A stretch of 64,000 bases of DNA from Saccharopolyspora gloriosae (lineage in GTDB: Bacteria > Actinomycetota > Actinomycetes > Mycobacteriales > Pseudonocardiaceae): assembly GCF_022828475.1 (NCBI RefSeq), contig NZ_CP059557.1, positions 2,713,470 to 2,777,469 of the forward strand. The letters are read 5' to 3'. The notes beneath the pieces are model-generated. The model had not been told where the DNA came from. It did not search any database and saw only the letters and a list, made by a program, of their open reading frames with translations. This document shows, piece after piece, positions 9,035 through 18,340 of this stretch. The first letter of the stretch is position 1; each line of letters begins with the position of its first letter. Made by a program: the position numbers and the translations under genes.

Positions 9035-10003
9035 ATGCGCTTCGCCAGTTATGAGGTCGACGGCACCTCGCACGCCGGTGTCGTCGGTGCCGACGGCCTG
9101 CACGCGCTGCCGGAGTCGACGACGGTGCTCGGACTGGTGCGGTCGGGCCTGCCGGCCGCGCTCGCCGCCGGGGCGGCCGCGCTGGAAGGCCCGGCGGTTC
9201 CGGTGGAGCGGGTGCGGCTGCTGCCGCCGCTGGAACCGCCGAGCGTGCGGGACTTCGTCGCGTTCGAGGAGCACGTCGAGGGCGTGGTCGCCTCCGTCTC
9301 CGGTGGCGGCGGTGTCCCGCCCGAGTGGTACGAGGCGCCGACGTTCTACTTCACCAACCCGGCAGCGCTGGTCGGCGCCCACGACGACGTTCCGATCCCG
9401 CCCGGTTCCCGGCTGTTCGACTTCGAACTGGAGGTGGCCGCCGTGCTCGGCCGGGACGGGGAGTCCGTTTCACCGGAGGAAGCTCGCTCGGCGATCTTCG
9501 GGTACACGATCTTCAACGACTGGTCCGCGCGAGACCTGCAGAGCCGCGAGATGAAGGTGAGCCTCGGCCCGGCGAAGGGGAAGGATTCCGCGAGCACCCT
9601 CGGCCCGTGGCTGGTCACCGCCGACGAACTGGAGGCGTACCGGGACGAGGACGGTTTCCTGGCCCTCGCCATGGCGGTGTCGGTCAACGGTGTTGAGGTC
9701 GGCCGGGACCTGCTGTCGAACATGGGCTGGCCGTTCGAGGAACTGGTCTCCTACGCGGCGCGCGGCACCCGGGTGCGCGCCGGCGACGTGCTCGGTTCCG
9801 GCACGTGCGGCAACGGTGGCTGCCTCGCCGAACTGTGGGGGCGCGGCGGTGAGCCCGTTCCGCCGCCGCTCCGGTCCGGTGACGTGGTGGAGATGACCGT
9901 CGAAGGCATCGGCACGATCCGCAACACCGTCGGCCCCGCGACCGACCTGCCACCGGTGCACCCGTCCCGGGCCAGGCCCCGGAACCGTGCTCGCTCGCAT
10001 TAG
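9035..10003 (+). CDS. Fumarylacetoacetate hydrolase family protein
   Basis: Last gene of the operon; 322 residues, ATG chosen for the upstream GAGGAGAA. It resembles fumarylacetoacetase-type proteins more closely than the first FAH gene. Signatures are DFVAFEEHV, PTFYFTNPAALVGAHDDV, DFELEVAAVLG (metal ligands), GYTIFNDWSARDLQ and GSGTCGNGGCL. It probably cleaves a C-C bond of an acylpyruvate or hydrates a dienoate late in the pathway. A strong hairpin follows 70 bases after the stop. Confidence 0.87.
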   Translation: MRFASYEVDGTSHAGVVGADGLHALPESTTVLGLVRSGLPAALAAGAAALEGPAVPVERVRLLPPLEPPSVRDFVAFEEHVEGVVASVSGGGGVPPEWYEAPTFYFTNPAALVGAHDDVPIPPGSRLFDFELEVAAVLGRDGESVSPEEARSAIFGYTIFNDWSARDLQSREMKVSLGPAKGKDSASTLGPWLVTADELEAYRDEDGFLALAMAVSVNGVEVGRDLLSNMGWPFEELVSYAARGTRVRAGDVLGSGTCGNGGCLAELWGRGGEPVPPPLRSGDVVEMTVEGIGTIRNTVGPATDLPPVHPSRARPRNRARSH

Positions 10004-10071
10004 CGCATCCGGTCGCTCACCGCGCGGTCGGAGGTTTCGGGTGCTGCCTGGAGACCCCGCAGAATGATCTG

Positions 10072-10107
10072 CCCGGGAGGCGGAACCGCACGGCTCCGCC
10101 TCCCGGG
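10072..10107. terminator. Bidirectional hairpin terminator
   Basis: CCCGGGAGGCGGA and TCCGCCTCCCGGG form a long GC stem between the convergent catabolic operon and the arabinosyltransferase gene. A run of A follows on the + strand (T on the minus strand), favouring termination of the leftward transcript. Confidence 0.75.
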
Positions 10108-10139
10108 ACGGCGAAAAAGATCGTTGCGCGAGAAGCTCC

Positions 10140-13100
10140 TCAGCGCGGACCCGGTTGGACGTCCTCGCGGTCGTTGGAGTCGGGAACGTCGCCGGGCAGC
10201 ATGATCGGGTTCGGTGTCGGGCCGGGGCTCCACCAGCCCCACTGCTGCTCGATGTGGGTGTGCGTGGCCGCGGCGGCGGGCAGCGCGTCGGGTTCGTACG
10301 GGTGCACGGCGTAGAGCGAGCCCCAGTCGTTGCCGAGGTCGTTGCGCAGGTAAGTGGGCAGTTCGGTCATGCTCGTGGCGACGTTGAGGTAGCCGAACGG
10401 CCCACCCGCGTCCGGAGCGGACCAGCCTTGTCCGGTGCCGCGCACGTCGCCGCCGCCGGCGACTCGGTAGCGGGGCACCTCGGCGATGCCGTGGTGGTTC
10501 GTGGTCATGTTCAGGCAGGGGTGGGCCATCGCCGCGGGCCACTCCACGAACGTCGGGTCGTCGCCGACGACGTCGGTCATGCGGGACAGGCGCGGTGCGC
10601 GGGGAGCGCTGACGGCCATCCAGCCCTCTTCGCCGAGCGCGCGGTCCTTGGCGACGATGCGGACCCGGGTGGCCTCGGACGGGACCGCGATGCGGTGATC
10701 GCGCCACTGCTTTTCGCCGTCCTGTCCCAGCGGCGCGCTCTCGAGGATCTCGAAACCGCGCTCGGTGTCGCGGCCGAATTCCGCGGTCAGCGAGTTCGTG
10801 CCGGAGGTCGTTCCGGCCGCGCTGACCACGAGCGGCACCTCTGCGGTGCGCGCCCGCTCCGGCAGGTCGTACCAGGGCGTGCGCAGCCGGCCGGTGCCGG
10901 TCGGTGCGCCGTGGCTGCCCCACACCGGCGCCTGGTCGGTGCCGAAGCGGTGCGGCGGGGTCCAGGTCGGGCGGCCGGTGTCCGGGTTCTTGGTGTCGGG
11001 CAGCCCGTTGGCCCGGAATCCGGTTTCCATCCCGCGCAGGTGTTCGTCGGCGGGTTCATCCTCCTCGGACGGTTCCGCGTCGGGGACGGCGGTGGCGGGT
11101 TGATCCGGTGCGACGGCGAGCATCCCGGCGATCGGGTCGTCCTCGACGTGGACCGAGTCGGCCAGCCCGCAGCTCGCGCCCGCCAGCTGGCGAACGTTGT
11201 CGGTGGCGAGGTTGTAGGTGTCCCAGCGTTCCGGGATGGCCTTGGCCAGCGAGGCGAGTTCGGCGAGTATCAACAGCGCGCACACGATCGACAGCGGTGC
11301 GCTGCCGAGGCGCAGTCCTCGCGAGCGGTCCTCTTCGACGGGGACCGGCGGATTCCGCTCGTCCAGCTTGAGGTGTTCGACCAGTGCCAGGACCAGTGCG
11401 ATCGCGGCGATCACCAGCAGGCCGGTGCTGAACTGGTAGCCGCCGATCGACGGCGGCTTGTCGAACCACGGCACGCCCCAGCCGGAGACGTACCACCAGG
11501 CGTTGGTGCCGGTGAACGCGAACGCCAGCACCAGCATCAGCCCGGCGAAGAACACCGCCCGGTTGCGCCGGGAACGCAGCACGGTGCTGCTGGTGGCGAG
11601 CGCGGTCAACGCCGCCACCACACCGCCGACCGCGGCGATGACGCCGAAGTGGTGGGTGTGCTTGGTCGGGGTGAGCGCCAGCGCCACGAAGTACATCCCG
11701 GCGATGGTCAGCAGCCGCCTGCTCGGCCCGAGCGCGGCGCCGCGGATCCGGCCGCGACGCAGCATCACCACCGTGCAGGTCGCCAGGCACAGGGCCAGCA
11801 GCAGCACCGGGAAACGGCGGGTGAGCGAGCCGTCCGGGGACATGCCGAACAGCAGCGCGTAGCGGCTGAGCTCCTCGTACCAGGACTGCGACGGGCCGAT
11901 CTCGCCGCGCACTTCGGCGGAGTCGAGGACCGCCTGCCACGGCTGGTCGGAGAACGCCGCGACCAGCACCAGCAGCCCGGACGCGGCGATCGGGGCGAGG
12001 ATCGTGGCCCAGCCGAACCGCTCGGCGCGGCGGCGCACCAGGTGCAGCAGCGGTTTCGCCGCCGCGAGGAACGGCAACGCCGCGACCATGCCGTGCGGGT
12101 TCACCCCGACCGCGAACGCGGCGACGATCAGCCCGATGGTGGCGGGCGCGAGCCGACGGGTGGCCACCGAGTATTCGACCAGGCACAGCGCCAGCAGCGA
12201 CAGCACCACCACGACCGGCTCGGGCCGCAGCCCGTTGTCGTACGGCAGCCAGCAGGCCAGGAACACCGCGGCGGCGGCCCATCCGGCGGCACGGCTGCGT
12301 CGCACCCGCTGCCCGAGCCGGGGCAGTACGAACCGGCTCATCAGCGCCCAGCTCGCCAGCCCCATGCCGAGCGCGGGCAGCCGGATCCACGGTGTCGCGG
12401 TGGAGAAGGCCACCCACCGAGCCTGCAACTCCACGAACCAGCCCATCGGGGCGACGGGTCCGGAGAACCAGCGGTAGAAGTCGTTGACGTAGCCCAAGTC
12501 GTCGCGGGCGCGCGCCATGGTCAGGAAGTAGCCGTCGTCGGCGGTCATCGCTCCGATCAACCACCACGCCAGCAGCGCCGCGGTCACCGCCACGTCACGC
12601 CCGGTGAGCCGCCACCGCCCGCGCGCTCGCCGCAGCGGGCGGCGCCCGGCCGTCGCGTCGATCCGGTGCAGCGCCCACAAGGCGGTCGCGCAGCCGAGCA
12701 CGGCGACGACCATGGCGGCGATCTTCAGCGGGCTCGGGTGGCTGTTGTACCGATCGTCGACCTCGGCCGAGAACGACAGTCCCCGCACGTCGTCGACGGC
12801 ACTGTCCACATCGGAGTAAATGCCGGTCAGCTGCGGCCGTGCGTCACCGGGGACGTGCGCGAACCGTTCGTCGCCGACCCGGGCGTCGGTGGCGTCGCCG
12901 TCGGAGTGGACGGTGATCGTGCAGTCACCCTCGGGCAGCGCGGCGGTGCCGAGCTGCTGCCCTTGCTGGATCAGCCGCAGCTGGCCGTCGGCGACCTCCA
13001 GCCGCAGGCCGGTCAGGGTGCCGTACTCCGCTTCGGGCGGATTCGTGCTCAGCAGCACCGCCGGATCCGGACTGCGCTCGTCCAGTCCACGCGCCGTGGC

Positions 13101-13304
13101 GCACGGCACCTCCACGTCGAGCCGCAGCGGCTGGTAAGCGGCCAGCGGAGCGGACACCGCCTGCGTGCCTTCGGCGGTCGGCCACCGCAGCTCGGTGATC
13201 TCGTAGCGCACCGGCAGGAACGGCACCAGAAGCGCCGCCAGCGTCCCGAGCAACCCGGACACCACGGCGATCCACCGCAGGGATTTCCACTTCGGCTCAC
13301 GCAT
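10140..13304 (-). CDS. EmbA/B/C-family arabinosyltransferase
   Basis: A 1054-residue membrane glycosyltransferase (GT-C fold, GT53) that should transfer arabinofuranose from decaprenyl-phosphoarabinose onto cell-wall arabinan. It has a first membrane segment at residues 10-32, a ~150-residue extracytoplasmic domain, then the GT-C loop with the catalytic Asp pair at about 256-257 (MTADDGYF), some 12 further membrane segments and a C-terminal carbohydrate-binding-like domain. Length matches mycobacterial Emb proteins (~1070-1100). I chose ATG 13304, which overlaps the upstream MFS stop by eight bases; the longer upstream frame runs into that gene. Only one copy is seen here, unlike the embCAB array. 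Emb paralogues cannot be told apart by eye. Confidence 0.92.
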   Translation of the reverse strand: MREPKWKSLRWIAVVSGLLGTLAALLVPFLPVRYEITELRWPTAEGTQAVSAPLAAYQPLRLDVEVPCATARGLDERSPDPAVLLSTNPPEAEYGTLTGLRLEVADGQLRLIQQGQQLGTAALPEGDCTITVHSDGDATDARVGDERFAHVPGDARPQLTGIYSDVDSAVDDVRGLSFSAEVDDRYNSHPSPLKIAAMVVAVLGCATALWALHRIDATAGRRPLRRARGRWRLTGRDVAVTAALLAWWLIGAMTADDGYFLTMARARDDLGYVNDFYRWFSGPVAPMGWFVELQARWVAFSTATPWIRLPALGMGLASWALMSRFVLPRLGQRVRRSRAAGWAAAAVFLACWLPYDNGLRPEPVVVVLSLLALCLVEYSVATRRLAPATIGLIVAAFAVGVNPHGMVAALPFLAAAKPLLHLVRRRAERFGWATILAPIAASGLLVLVAAFSDQPWQAVLDSAEVRGEIGPSQSWYEELSRYALLFGMSPDGSLTRRFPVLLLALCLATCTVVMLRRGRIRGAALGPSRRLLTIAGMYFVALALTPTKHTHHFGVIAAVGGVVAALTALATSSTVLRSRRNRAVFFAGLMLVLAFAFTGTNAWWYVSGWGVPWFDKPPSIGGYQFSTGLLVIAAIALVLALVEHLKLDERNPPVPVEEDRSRGLRLGSAPLSIVCALLILAELASLAKAIPERWDTYNLATDNVRQLAGASCGLADSVHVEDDPIAGMLAVAPDQPATAVPDAEPSEEDEPADEHLRGMETGFRANGLPDTKNPDTGRPTWTPPHRFGTDQAPVWGSHGAPTGTGRLRTPWYDLPERARTAEVPLVVSAAGTTSGTNSLTAEFGRDTERGFEILESAPLGQDGEKQWRDHRIAVPSEATRVRIVAKDRALGEEGWMAVSAPRAPRLSRMTDVVGDDPTFVEWPAAMAHPCLNMTTNHHGIAEVPRYRVAGGGDVRGTGQGWSAPDAGGPFGYLNVATSMTELPTYLRNDLGNDWGSLYAVHPYEPDALPAAAATHTHIEQQWGWWSPGPTPNPIMLPGDVPDSNDREDVQPGPR

Positions 13305-14538
13305 CGACCGCAGGCCCCTTGTTCGTTTCCTTGGCGGGGCCACGTACTGCTGAAGCCGTGGCGGCCGCACATCCGACCAGCACGAGCACCACGAGCATCG
13401 CGTACCGAAGTCCGAAGTGGTCGCCGAGGAATCCTAGTAGTGGCGGTCCCACAAGGAATGCGAGGTATCCGGCAGTGGCGACCGCGCTCACTCTGGCCGT
13501 GGCGTCACCATCGCCCTCACCGGCGGCGGAGATGGCCAACGGGAAGCCCAACGAGGCGCCGAGCCCCCAGAACACGACGCCGGCCACCGCGATCGCGGGA
13601 GTGGCGGTGAAGATCACTAGAGCGAGGCCGAATCCCGCGCAGATCGCACTGGCGCGGACGACCGCGACCCGCCCGAATCGCCGTACCAGTCCTGAACCGG
13701 CGAACCGGCCCGCGGTCATCGACGCGGCGAACGCGGTGAACAGCAGGGAACCCGCGACCGGATCGAAGCCGTGCGCGTCGACCATGAGCAGCGGCAGCCA
13801 GTCGTTCGCCGCGCCCTCGGCCAGCGCCATGCCCAGCACTACGCAGCCGATGAGCGCGATCCTAGGCTGCGCCCACAGGTCGAGCTGCCTGCGAGCGGCC
13901 GCCCCGATGCCGCGCCGCGCGGTGCCGCGCTCCTTGCCGAACCCGGCGGGGAACGCGGGCACGGCCACCGCGGACACGACAGCACCGATCGCGGCGATGC
14001 CCATGAGGTGCCACACCACGTCGATTCCGGCTCGGGTGAACACCATCCCGAGGATCGATCCGATGACCGTCCCGGCGCTGAAGGTGCCGTGCAGCAGCGG
14101 CATCAGCGGCCGCTGGGCGAGCCGTTCCACCTCGGCGCCTTCGATGTTCAGGGCGATCTCGGAGCAGCCCATGCCGAGCCCGAACAGCAGTAGTCCCGCG
14201 AACGCGCCGGGGGAGACGGCGAGCGCGGTGAACCCGCCGAGCACGGCGAGCCCCGCGACCGCGAACGCCATGCTCACCGCGATGACGGGTTTCGTGCCGA
14301 ACCGCCGCACCAGCGGATCGGCGGTGAGAATGCCCGTCATGGAGCCGATCGACAGCCCGAACAGCACCAGGCCCATCTCGCCGGTGGACGCGCCGAGCGC
14401 GTCCCGGATGGCGGGAGTGCGGGTGACCCAAGAGGCCAGCGCCGCTCCCAGCAAGAAGAAGGTCAGTTGCAGCGCCCGGCGTCGACCGGGCGTTGCGGCG
14501 CGGGGCGTCGGCGCACCGCTTCCCGTGTGTTCACTCAT
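13297..14538 (-). CDS. MFS transporter
   Basis: A 413-residue, 12-segment transporter resembling the YbjJ/fucose-permease-like branch. It has RTPAIRDALG after helix 1, an RRFG loop after helix 2, and a duplicated half starting near residue 215. It overlaps the arabinosyltransferase start by eight bases, so the two are probably cotranscribed. The divergent TetR gene and the tandem palindromes at 14599-14635 indicate repression by that regulator. The substrate is unknown; efflux of a small molecule would suit TetR control. Confidence 0.85.
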   Translation of the reverse strand: MSEHTGSGAPTPRAATPGRRRALQLTFFLLGAALASWVTRTPAIRDALGASTGEMGLVLFGLSIGSMTGILTADPLVRRFGTKPVIAVSMAFAVAGLAVLGGFTALAVSPGAFAGLLLFGLGMGCSEIALNIEGAEVERLAQRPLMPLLHGTFSAGTVIGSILGMVFTRAGIDVVWHLMGIAAIGAVVSAVAVPAFPAGFGKERGTARRGIGAAARRQLDLWAQPRIALIGCVVLGMALAEGAANDWLPLLMVDAHGFDPVAGSLLFTAFAASMTAGRFAGSGLVRRFGRVAVVRASAICAGFGLALVIFTATPAIAVAGVVFWGLGASLGFPLAISAAGEGDGDATARVSAVATAGYLAFLVGPPLLGFLGDHFGLRYAMLVVLVLVGCAAATASAVRGPAKETNKGPAVDA

Positions 14539-14598
14539 GGTTCCCTCGGCGAGGTGCGGTCGGCGGGCCGGTTCCTCCGTGGAGCCCCGGGCGGCGTT

Positions 14599-14635
14599 GC
14601 GTACGAGCGTACGTTAGATGTGTACGAGCGTACGC
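14599..14635. promoter_or_regulatory. Tandem TetR-type operators
   Basis: The 13-mer GTACGAGCGTACG occurs twice (14601-14613 and 14622-14634), 21 bp apart, i.e. two helical turns. Each contains two CGTACG palindromes. They lie in the 182 bp divergent space between the MFS and TetR genes, so dimer-of-dimers binding by the TetR product is likely. Confidence 0.75.
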
Positions 14636-14720
14636 ATGCGGGTTTCCGGGCTTTCGCCGCGGCACGGCCGACCGAACCCGACCAGGGAGAAGTGATCCGA
14701 GTCGGCTACCGTCCCCGGGG

Positions 14721-15275
14721 ATGACGGGGGAAACACCGAGGAGCCGCCGGTTCGATCCGGGGCGGCGGGCGCGCATCATCGACGCGGTGCTCGGGCTCAT
14801 CGCCGACGAGGGCGTCGCGGGCACCTCGCACCGGAAGGTGGCCACCCGCGCGGACGTGCCGCTCGGTTCGATGACCTACCACTTCGCCAGCATGGACGAG
14901 CTGCTCCGCGAAGCGTTCTCCCGGTTCACGAACGCGGTGATCGACCGGTTCGAGATTCGCCTGGCCGCGGCTCGGAACATCGACGAAGCTCGCCTGGCCG
15001 TCGCCGACATCATCCACGAGGACGTGTTCGCGACCCGCGACGACCTCGTGCTCACCCACGAGCTCTACGCCCTGGCGGCCCGCGAACCCGCTTACCGCGA
15101 GTTGATCAGCGAGTGGATGCGCCGCAGCCAACAGGCGCTGGGACGCCACTTCGAACCGGACATCGCCCGCGAGCTCGACGCGCTGATCGAGGGGCTGACG
15201 ATCCACCGAGCGCTCGGTGAGGGTTCCCGCGACCGCGAACGCACCCTCGACACCGTCCGCCGTCTTACTTCTTGA
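14721..15275 (+). CDS. TetR-family transcriptional regulator
   Basis: A 184-residue repressor. The N-terminal helix-turn-helix is visible at IIDAVLGLIADEGVAGTSHRKVA followed by GSMTYHFASMDELL; the rest is an all-helical ligand-binding domain. It is divergent from the MFS gene and probably represses it, and itself, through the paired CGTACG palindromes in the shared promoter. TetR repressors are released by small-molecule ligands, often transporter substrates; the ligand is unknown. Confidence 0.9.
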   Translation: MTGETPRSRRFDPGRRARIIDAVLGLIADEGVAGTSHRKVATRADVPLGSMTYHFASMDELLREAFSRFTNAVIDRFEIRLAAARNIDEARLAVADIIHEDVFATRDDLVLTHELYALAAREPAYRELISEWMRRSQQALGRHFEPDIARELDALIEGLTIHRALGEGSRDRERTLDTVRRLTS

Positions 15276-15295
15276 TCCGTTGCGGAATGGTTTGC

Positions 15296-15492
15296 GCGGG
15301 TGTTCGGGTAGCGGAACCTCAGCGGCCGTCCCGCTGCGGGGTCGATTTCCCGAGTGGCTCCGCCACGAGGGAAAATTGCTGTCCTCGCGAGAAGGCCGCT
15401 GAGAACCCGCCGGTGGTCGGCTTGCTCAAGCCGGTCACTGCTCATCGGTCTCGCCGCTGACAGGACAACGGACGACGATCAAAAGATCCTTC
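15296..15492 (+). repeat. Intergenic structured repeat, copy 3
   Basis: Starts 20 bases after the TetR stop. Outer arms are CTCAGCGGCCGTCCCGC and GCGAGAAGGCCGCTGAG. The inner hairpin is TTCCCGAGTGGC-TCCG-CCACGAGGGAA. The downstream part has GTCACTGCTCATCGG and CCGCTGAC, ending with GATCAAAAGATC. Confidence 0.85.
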
Positions 15493-15543
15493 TTCGGGTG
15501 GCGTCGGAAAAGCGTTGGAGTTCTGGTCGGTCCGCAGTCGAAG

Positions 15544-16341
15544 ATGACGGGTATGGATGACCTCGCGCCGTTGCTGGCGGCCTATGACGAGCAGTTGCGC
15601 ACGGACGCCGAGACGGCGGGCGCGCTCGCCGTGACGCGGCACGGGCCGCTGCTGTTGGCGACGTTCGGCGGGGGACGGGGATTCATCACCTACCGCGATC
15701 TCGGTGGTGCCGATGCCGAAGGCGTCCGGCGGCTGGTTTCGGAGGCGGTCGAGCACTATCGGGCGGACTCGGGGGTCAGCCGGATCGAGTGGAAGACCCG
15801 CGCGCACGATCAGGCGCCGGGTGTGCACGAAGCGTTGCTGGACAACGGGTTCGTTCCGGACGAACCCGAGTCGATCATGGTGGGTGCGGCGCGGTCGCTC
15901 GCGGTCGACGTCTCGTTGCCCGAGGATGTGCGGCTGCGCCGGGTGACGGCGGCGGACGATGTCCGGGCGATGTGCGCGATGCAGGACGAGGTGTTCGGCG
16001 AGCCGGTTTCCTCGGACACGGCCGATGCCGCCCTGCACCGGCTCGCGCTGGACGACGGGATGCAGCTGTGGGTCGCCGAGCACGACTCGCGGATCATCAG
16101 CGCCGGGCGGCTGGAACCGGTGCGCGGCACGGACTTCGCCGGAATCTGGGGCGGCGCGACCCGCGCGGAGTGGCGCGGCCGGGGGATCTACCGCGCGCTC
16201 ACCGCCGCACGGGCGCGGGCGGCGCTGGAGCTGGGCAAGACGCTGATCAACAGTGATTCGACGGAGTTCTCCCGGCCGATCCTCGAAAAGTCGGGCCTCC
16301 GGAAGGTGTCGACGACGACCCCTTACCGGTGGCGGATCTGA
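15544..16341 (+). CDS. GNAT-family N-acetyltransferase
   Basis: A 265-residue protein. The C-terminal half is a GNAT domain: β-strands around LWVAEHDSRIISAGRLE, then the acetyl-CoA pyrophosphate loop in EWRGRGIYRAL and the closing ILEKSGLRKV segment. The N-terminal half may be a degenerate second GNAT-like domain. The acceptor is unknown. A second ATG lies at 15553. The last 19 bases overlap the end of the convergent MFS gene. Confidence 0.8.
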   Translation: MTGMDDLAPLLAAYDEQLRTDAETAGALAVTRHGPLLLATFGGGRGFITYRDLGGADAEGVRRLVSEAVEHYRADSGVSRIEWKTRAHDQAPGVHEALLDNGFVPDEPESIMVGAARSLAVDVSLPEDVRLRRVTAADDVRAMCAMQDEVFGEPVSSDTADAALHRLALDDGMQLWVAEHDSRIISAGRLEPVRGTDFAGIWGGATRAEWRGRGIYRALTAARARAALELGKTLINSDSTEFSRPILEKSGLRKVSTTTPYRWRI

Positions 16342-17636
16342 GGTCCGTCCACCCCCACCGGGTCGCCGGCGAGTGTTCGCGGCAGCAACGCATCCGGGCC
16401 GGGTGCTGCTTGCGGGGCGTCGAGGGAGCGGAACGCCGGTGCTCCGAGCGCGATCAGGGCGGAGACGGTGGCGAGTCCGGCGAGTCCGGCGCCCGCGGCG
16501 GGCAGGCCCGCGGTGGCGGCGACCGCCGCGAGCGGAGCGCTGGTGATCGCGGGCGCGGCGAGCAGCACCGTGTTCTGCGCGCTCAGGACGCGGCCGCGCA
16601 TCTCGTCCGGGGTGGCTTCGACGGTCAGGACCCCGAGAACCGCTGACGCCGGGGCGTTGGTGAGGCCGACCAGTACCGCGCCGCCGAGCACGAGCCACGG
16701 CGCCGCCATGCTCCCGACGGCGGCGAACCCGACGACGGTGCCGATCATGCCGATGACGAACCAGGTGCGGCGCCGGGCGCGTCCGGCGGTGACCGCGTAC
16801 AGCGCGGAACCGGCGATGCTGCCCGCCGCGATCGCGCTCAACGTCAGACCGGTGAGGCCCGGCAGGTTCTCACTGGTGAAGTAGGCGGGCATCAGGGTCG
16901 TTTGCAGCGCGCTCAGGACGGCCACGAGCGCCGCGCCGACGAGGGTGACACCGCGCAGGAGCGGTTGGCGGGCCAGGAAACGCCATGAGGCCAGCAGGTC
17001 CGCCCCCGCCCGTCGCACCCCGCCGCGGGCATCGGTCGCGGTGCGCGCAGGGACGATCCCGGCTCGTGGATCGAGCACGACCGTGCTGCACGCGGCGAAC
17101 AGGCTCGTCGCGGCCGTCGCCAGCAGCAAGGTCGGTGACAGCCCGAACAGGCCGACGAACAGCCCGCCCACGCCGGGACCGGCCAGCAGCAGGACGTTGC
17201 CCACCGTTTCGCGGGCGGCGATCAGCCGATCCAACCTCCCCGGCCCGGAGGCCCCGAGTTGGGCGAGCGCGGGCAGCAGGGTCTCGCGGGCGGTCATGCC
17301 CGGCACCCGGATCACCGCCCCGAGCGCACCCAGCACGAGGAAACCGGTCATGTCCAACCCGAACAGCGCATCGATCACCGGTAGCGCGGCCACCGACAGC
17401 GCGGCGAGCAGGTCCGAGACGATCGACACTGTCCGCCGGTCGATCCGGTCGACCAGCAATCCGGACACCAGTCCGATACCGGCCGACGAGGCCGTGGACA
17501 CGGTCGCGAGCAATCCGGCCGCGAGCACGTCCCCGGTGCGGTCGAGCACCAGCAGCGGCAGCACCGCGCTGGCGATGCCCTGTCCCAGCAAGGACGATCC
17601 GTACGAGGCGAAGTAGATCGCCGGACTCTGACGCAC
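16323..17636 (-). CDS. MFS transporter (drug-efflux type)
   Basis: About 437 residues, 12 predicted membrane segments. It resembles the MFS_3 (enterobactin exporter/macrolide efflux-like) group, with DRIDRRTV in the loop after helix 2 and EMRGRVLSAQN in the second half. I place the start at GTG 17636, directly before the first membrane helix (QSPAIYFASYG); the frame stays open to a GTG at 17705 but the extra residues look non-native. It is probably an efflux pump; the substrate is unknown. The 3' end overlaps the GNAT gene tail-to-tail. Confidence 0.8.
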   Translation of the reverse strand: MRQSPAIYFASYGSSLLGQGIASAVLPLLVLDRTGDVLAAGLLATVSTASSAGIGLVSGLLVDRIDRRTVSIVSDLLAALSVAALPVIDALFGLDMTGFLVLGALGAVIRVPGMTARETLLPALAQLGASGPGRLDRLIAARETVGNVLLLAGPGVGGLFVGLFGLSPTLLLATAATSLFAACSTVVLDPRAGIVPARTATDARGGVRRAGADLLASWRFLARQPLLRGVTLVGAALVAVLSALQTTLMPAYFTSENLPGLTGLTLSAIAAGSIAGSALYAVTAGRARRRTWFVIGMIGTVVGFAAVGSMAAPWLVLGGAVLVGLTNAPASAVLGVLTVEATPDEMRGRVLSAQNTVLLAAPAITSAPLAAVAATAGLPAAGAGLAGLATVSALIALGAPAFRSLDAPQAAPGPDALLPRTLAGDPVGVDGPQIRHR

Positions 17637-17774
17637 GCCAACCCCATTCCCGATACCGCGGCCGGTGAAGCCGTGAACAGGAAAGTCCGTGCCGTCGCGG
17701 CACACTCAAGGGCTCGTCACCCCCTGTGGGCAAGGCCACTCGGGCTCCGGCGCGGGACCGCTACCGCCGGAGGA

Positions 17775-17895
17775 CATGCCCGACCTCGGCGGTTTCCTCG
17801 CGGCGGCCCTGTCGAGATCGCCGTCCTCGTGAGGAAACCGCCGAGAACCCGGCGGTGATCCGTCGCTCAGCGGGCTTCACCGGTCCGCCGCCGAG
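17775..17895 (+). repeat. Intergenic structured repeat, copy 4 (shortened)
   Basis: Outer arms CTCGGCGGTTTCCTCGC and GTGAGGAAACCGCCGAG. Relative to copy 1 two stem positions have changed on both arms, which preserves pairing. The inner loop is shorter, and the downstream part is reduced to CGCTCAGCGGGCTTCAC. Confidence 0.75.
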
Positions 17896-17942
17896 CAGAC
17901 GAACGGGGTCGCCGCTTCGGCTCCTGTTCGAGGTGAGAGCCT

Positions 17943-18332
17943 TTGCGGGTGAGTGCGAAACCCTGCCCGTGCGGACTCGGCGAGCCGTTCACCGACTGCT
18001 GCGGTCCACTGCACGCGGGTGAGCGGCGGGCGGCGACGGCCGAGCAGCTCATGCGGTCGCGCTACGCGGCCTTCGCCGTCGGCGACGCCGACCACCTGCT
18101 CAAGACCTGGCACCCGTCGACCCGCCCCGCCGAGCTCGACCTTGATCCCGCGCAGCGCTGGGTCCGCCTCGACATCCTCGACCGCACCGGCGGCGGCCCC
18201 TTCGACACCGAGGGCACCGTCACGTTCCGCGCGCACTACCGTCTGCACGGCCAGGCGGGGTCACTCACCGAACACAGCCGCTTCACCCGATCCGACAAGG
18301 CGTGGCTCTACCTCAACGGCGACCACGGCTGA
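17943..18332 (+). CDS. YchJ-family protein with SEC-C zinc motif
   Basis: A 129-residue small cytosolic protein. The N-terminal PCPCGLGEPFTDCCGPLHAG is the SEC-C zinc-binding motif, followed by the YchJ domain (AEQLMRSRYAAFAVGDADHLL, then W-rich NTF2-like strands). The function of this family is not established. Start is TTG 17943, six bases after GAGGTGA; a GTG at 17949 is the alternative. Intergenic-repeat copies flank it on both sides. Confidence 0.85.
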   Translation: MRVSAKPCPCGLGEPFTDCCGPLHAGERRAATAEQLMRSRYAAFAVGDADHLLKTWHPSTRPAELDLDPAQRWVRLDILDRTGGGPFDTEGTVTFRAHYRLHGQAGSLTEHSRFTRSDKAWLYLNGDHG

Positions 18333-18340
18333 AGTCCTTT

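Noticed and set aside
10155-13610. A 1151-codon open frame on the + strand opposite the arabinosyltransferase gene
   Set aside because: Its product is Arg/Gly/His/Pro-rich without domains and is a shadow of the GC-rich emb gene; the minus-strand product is clearly a membrane glycosyltransferase.
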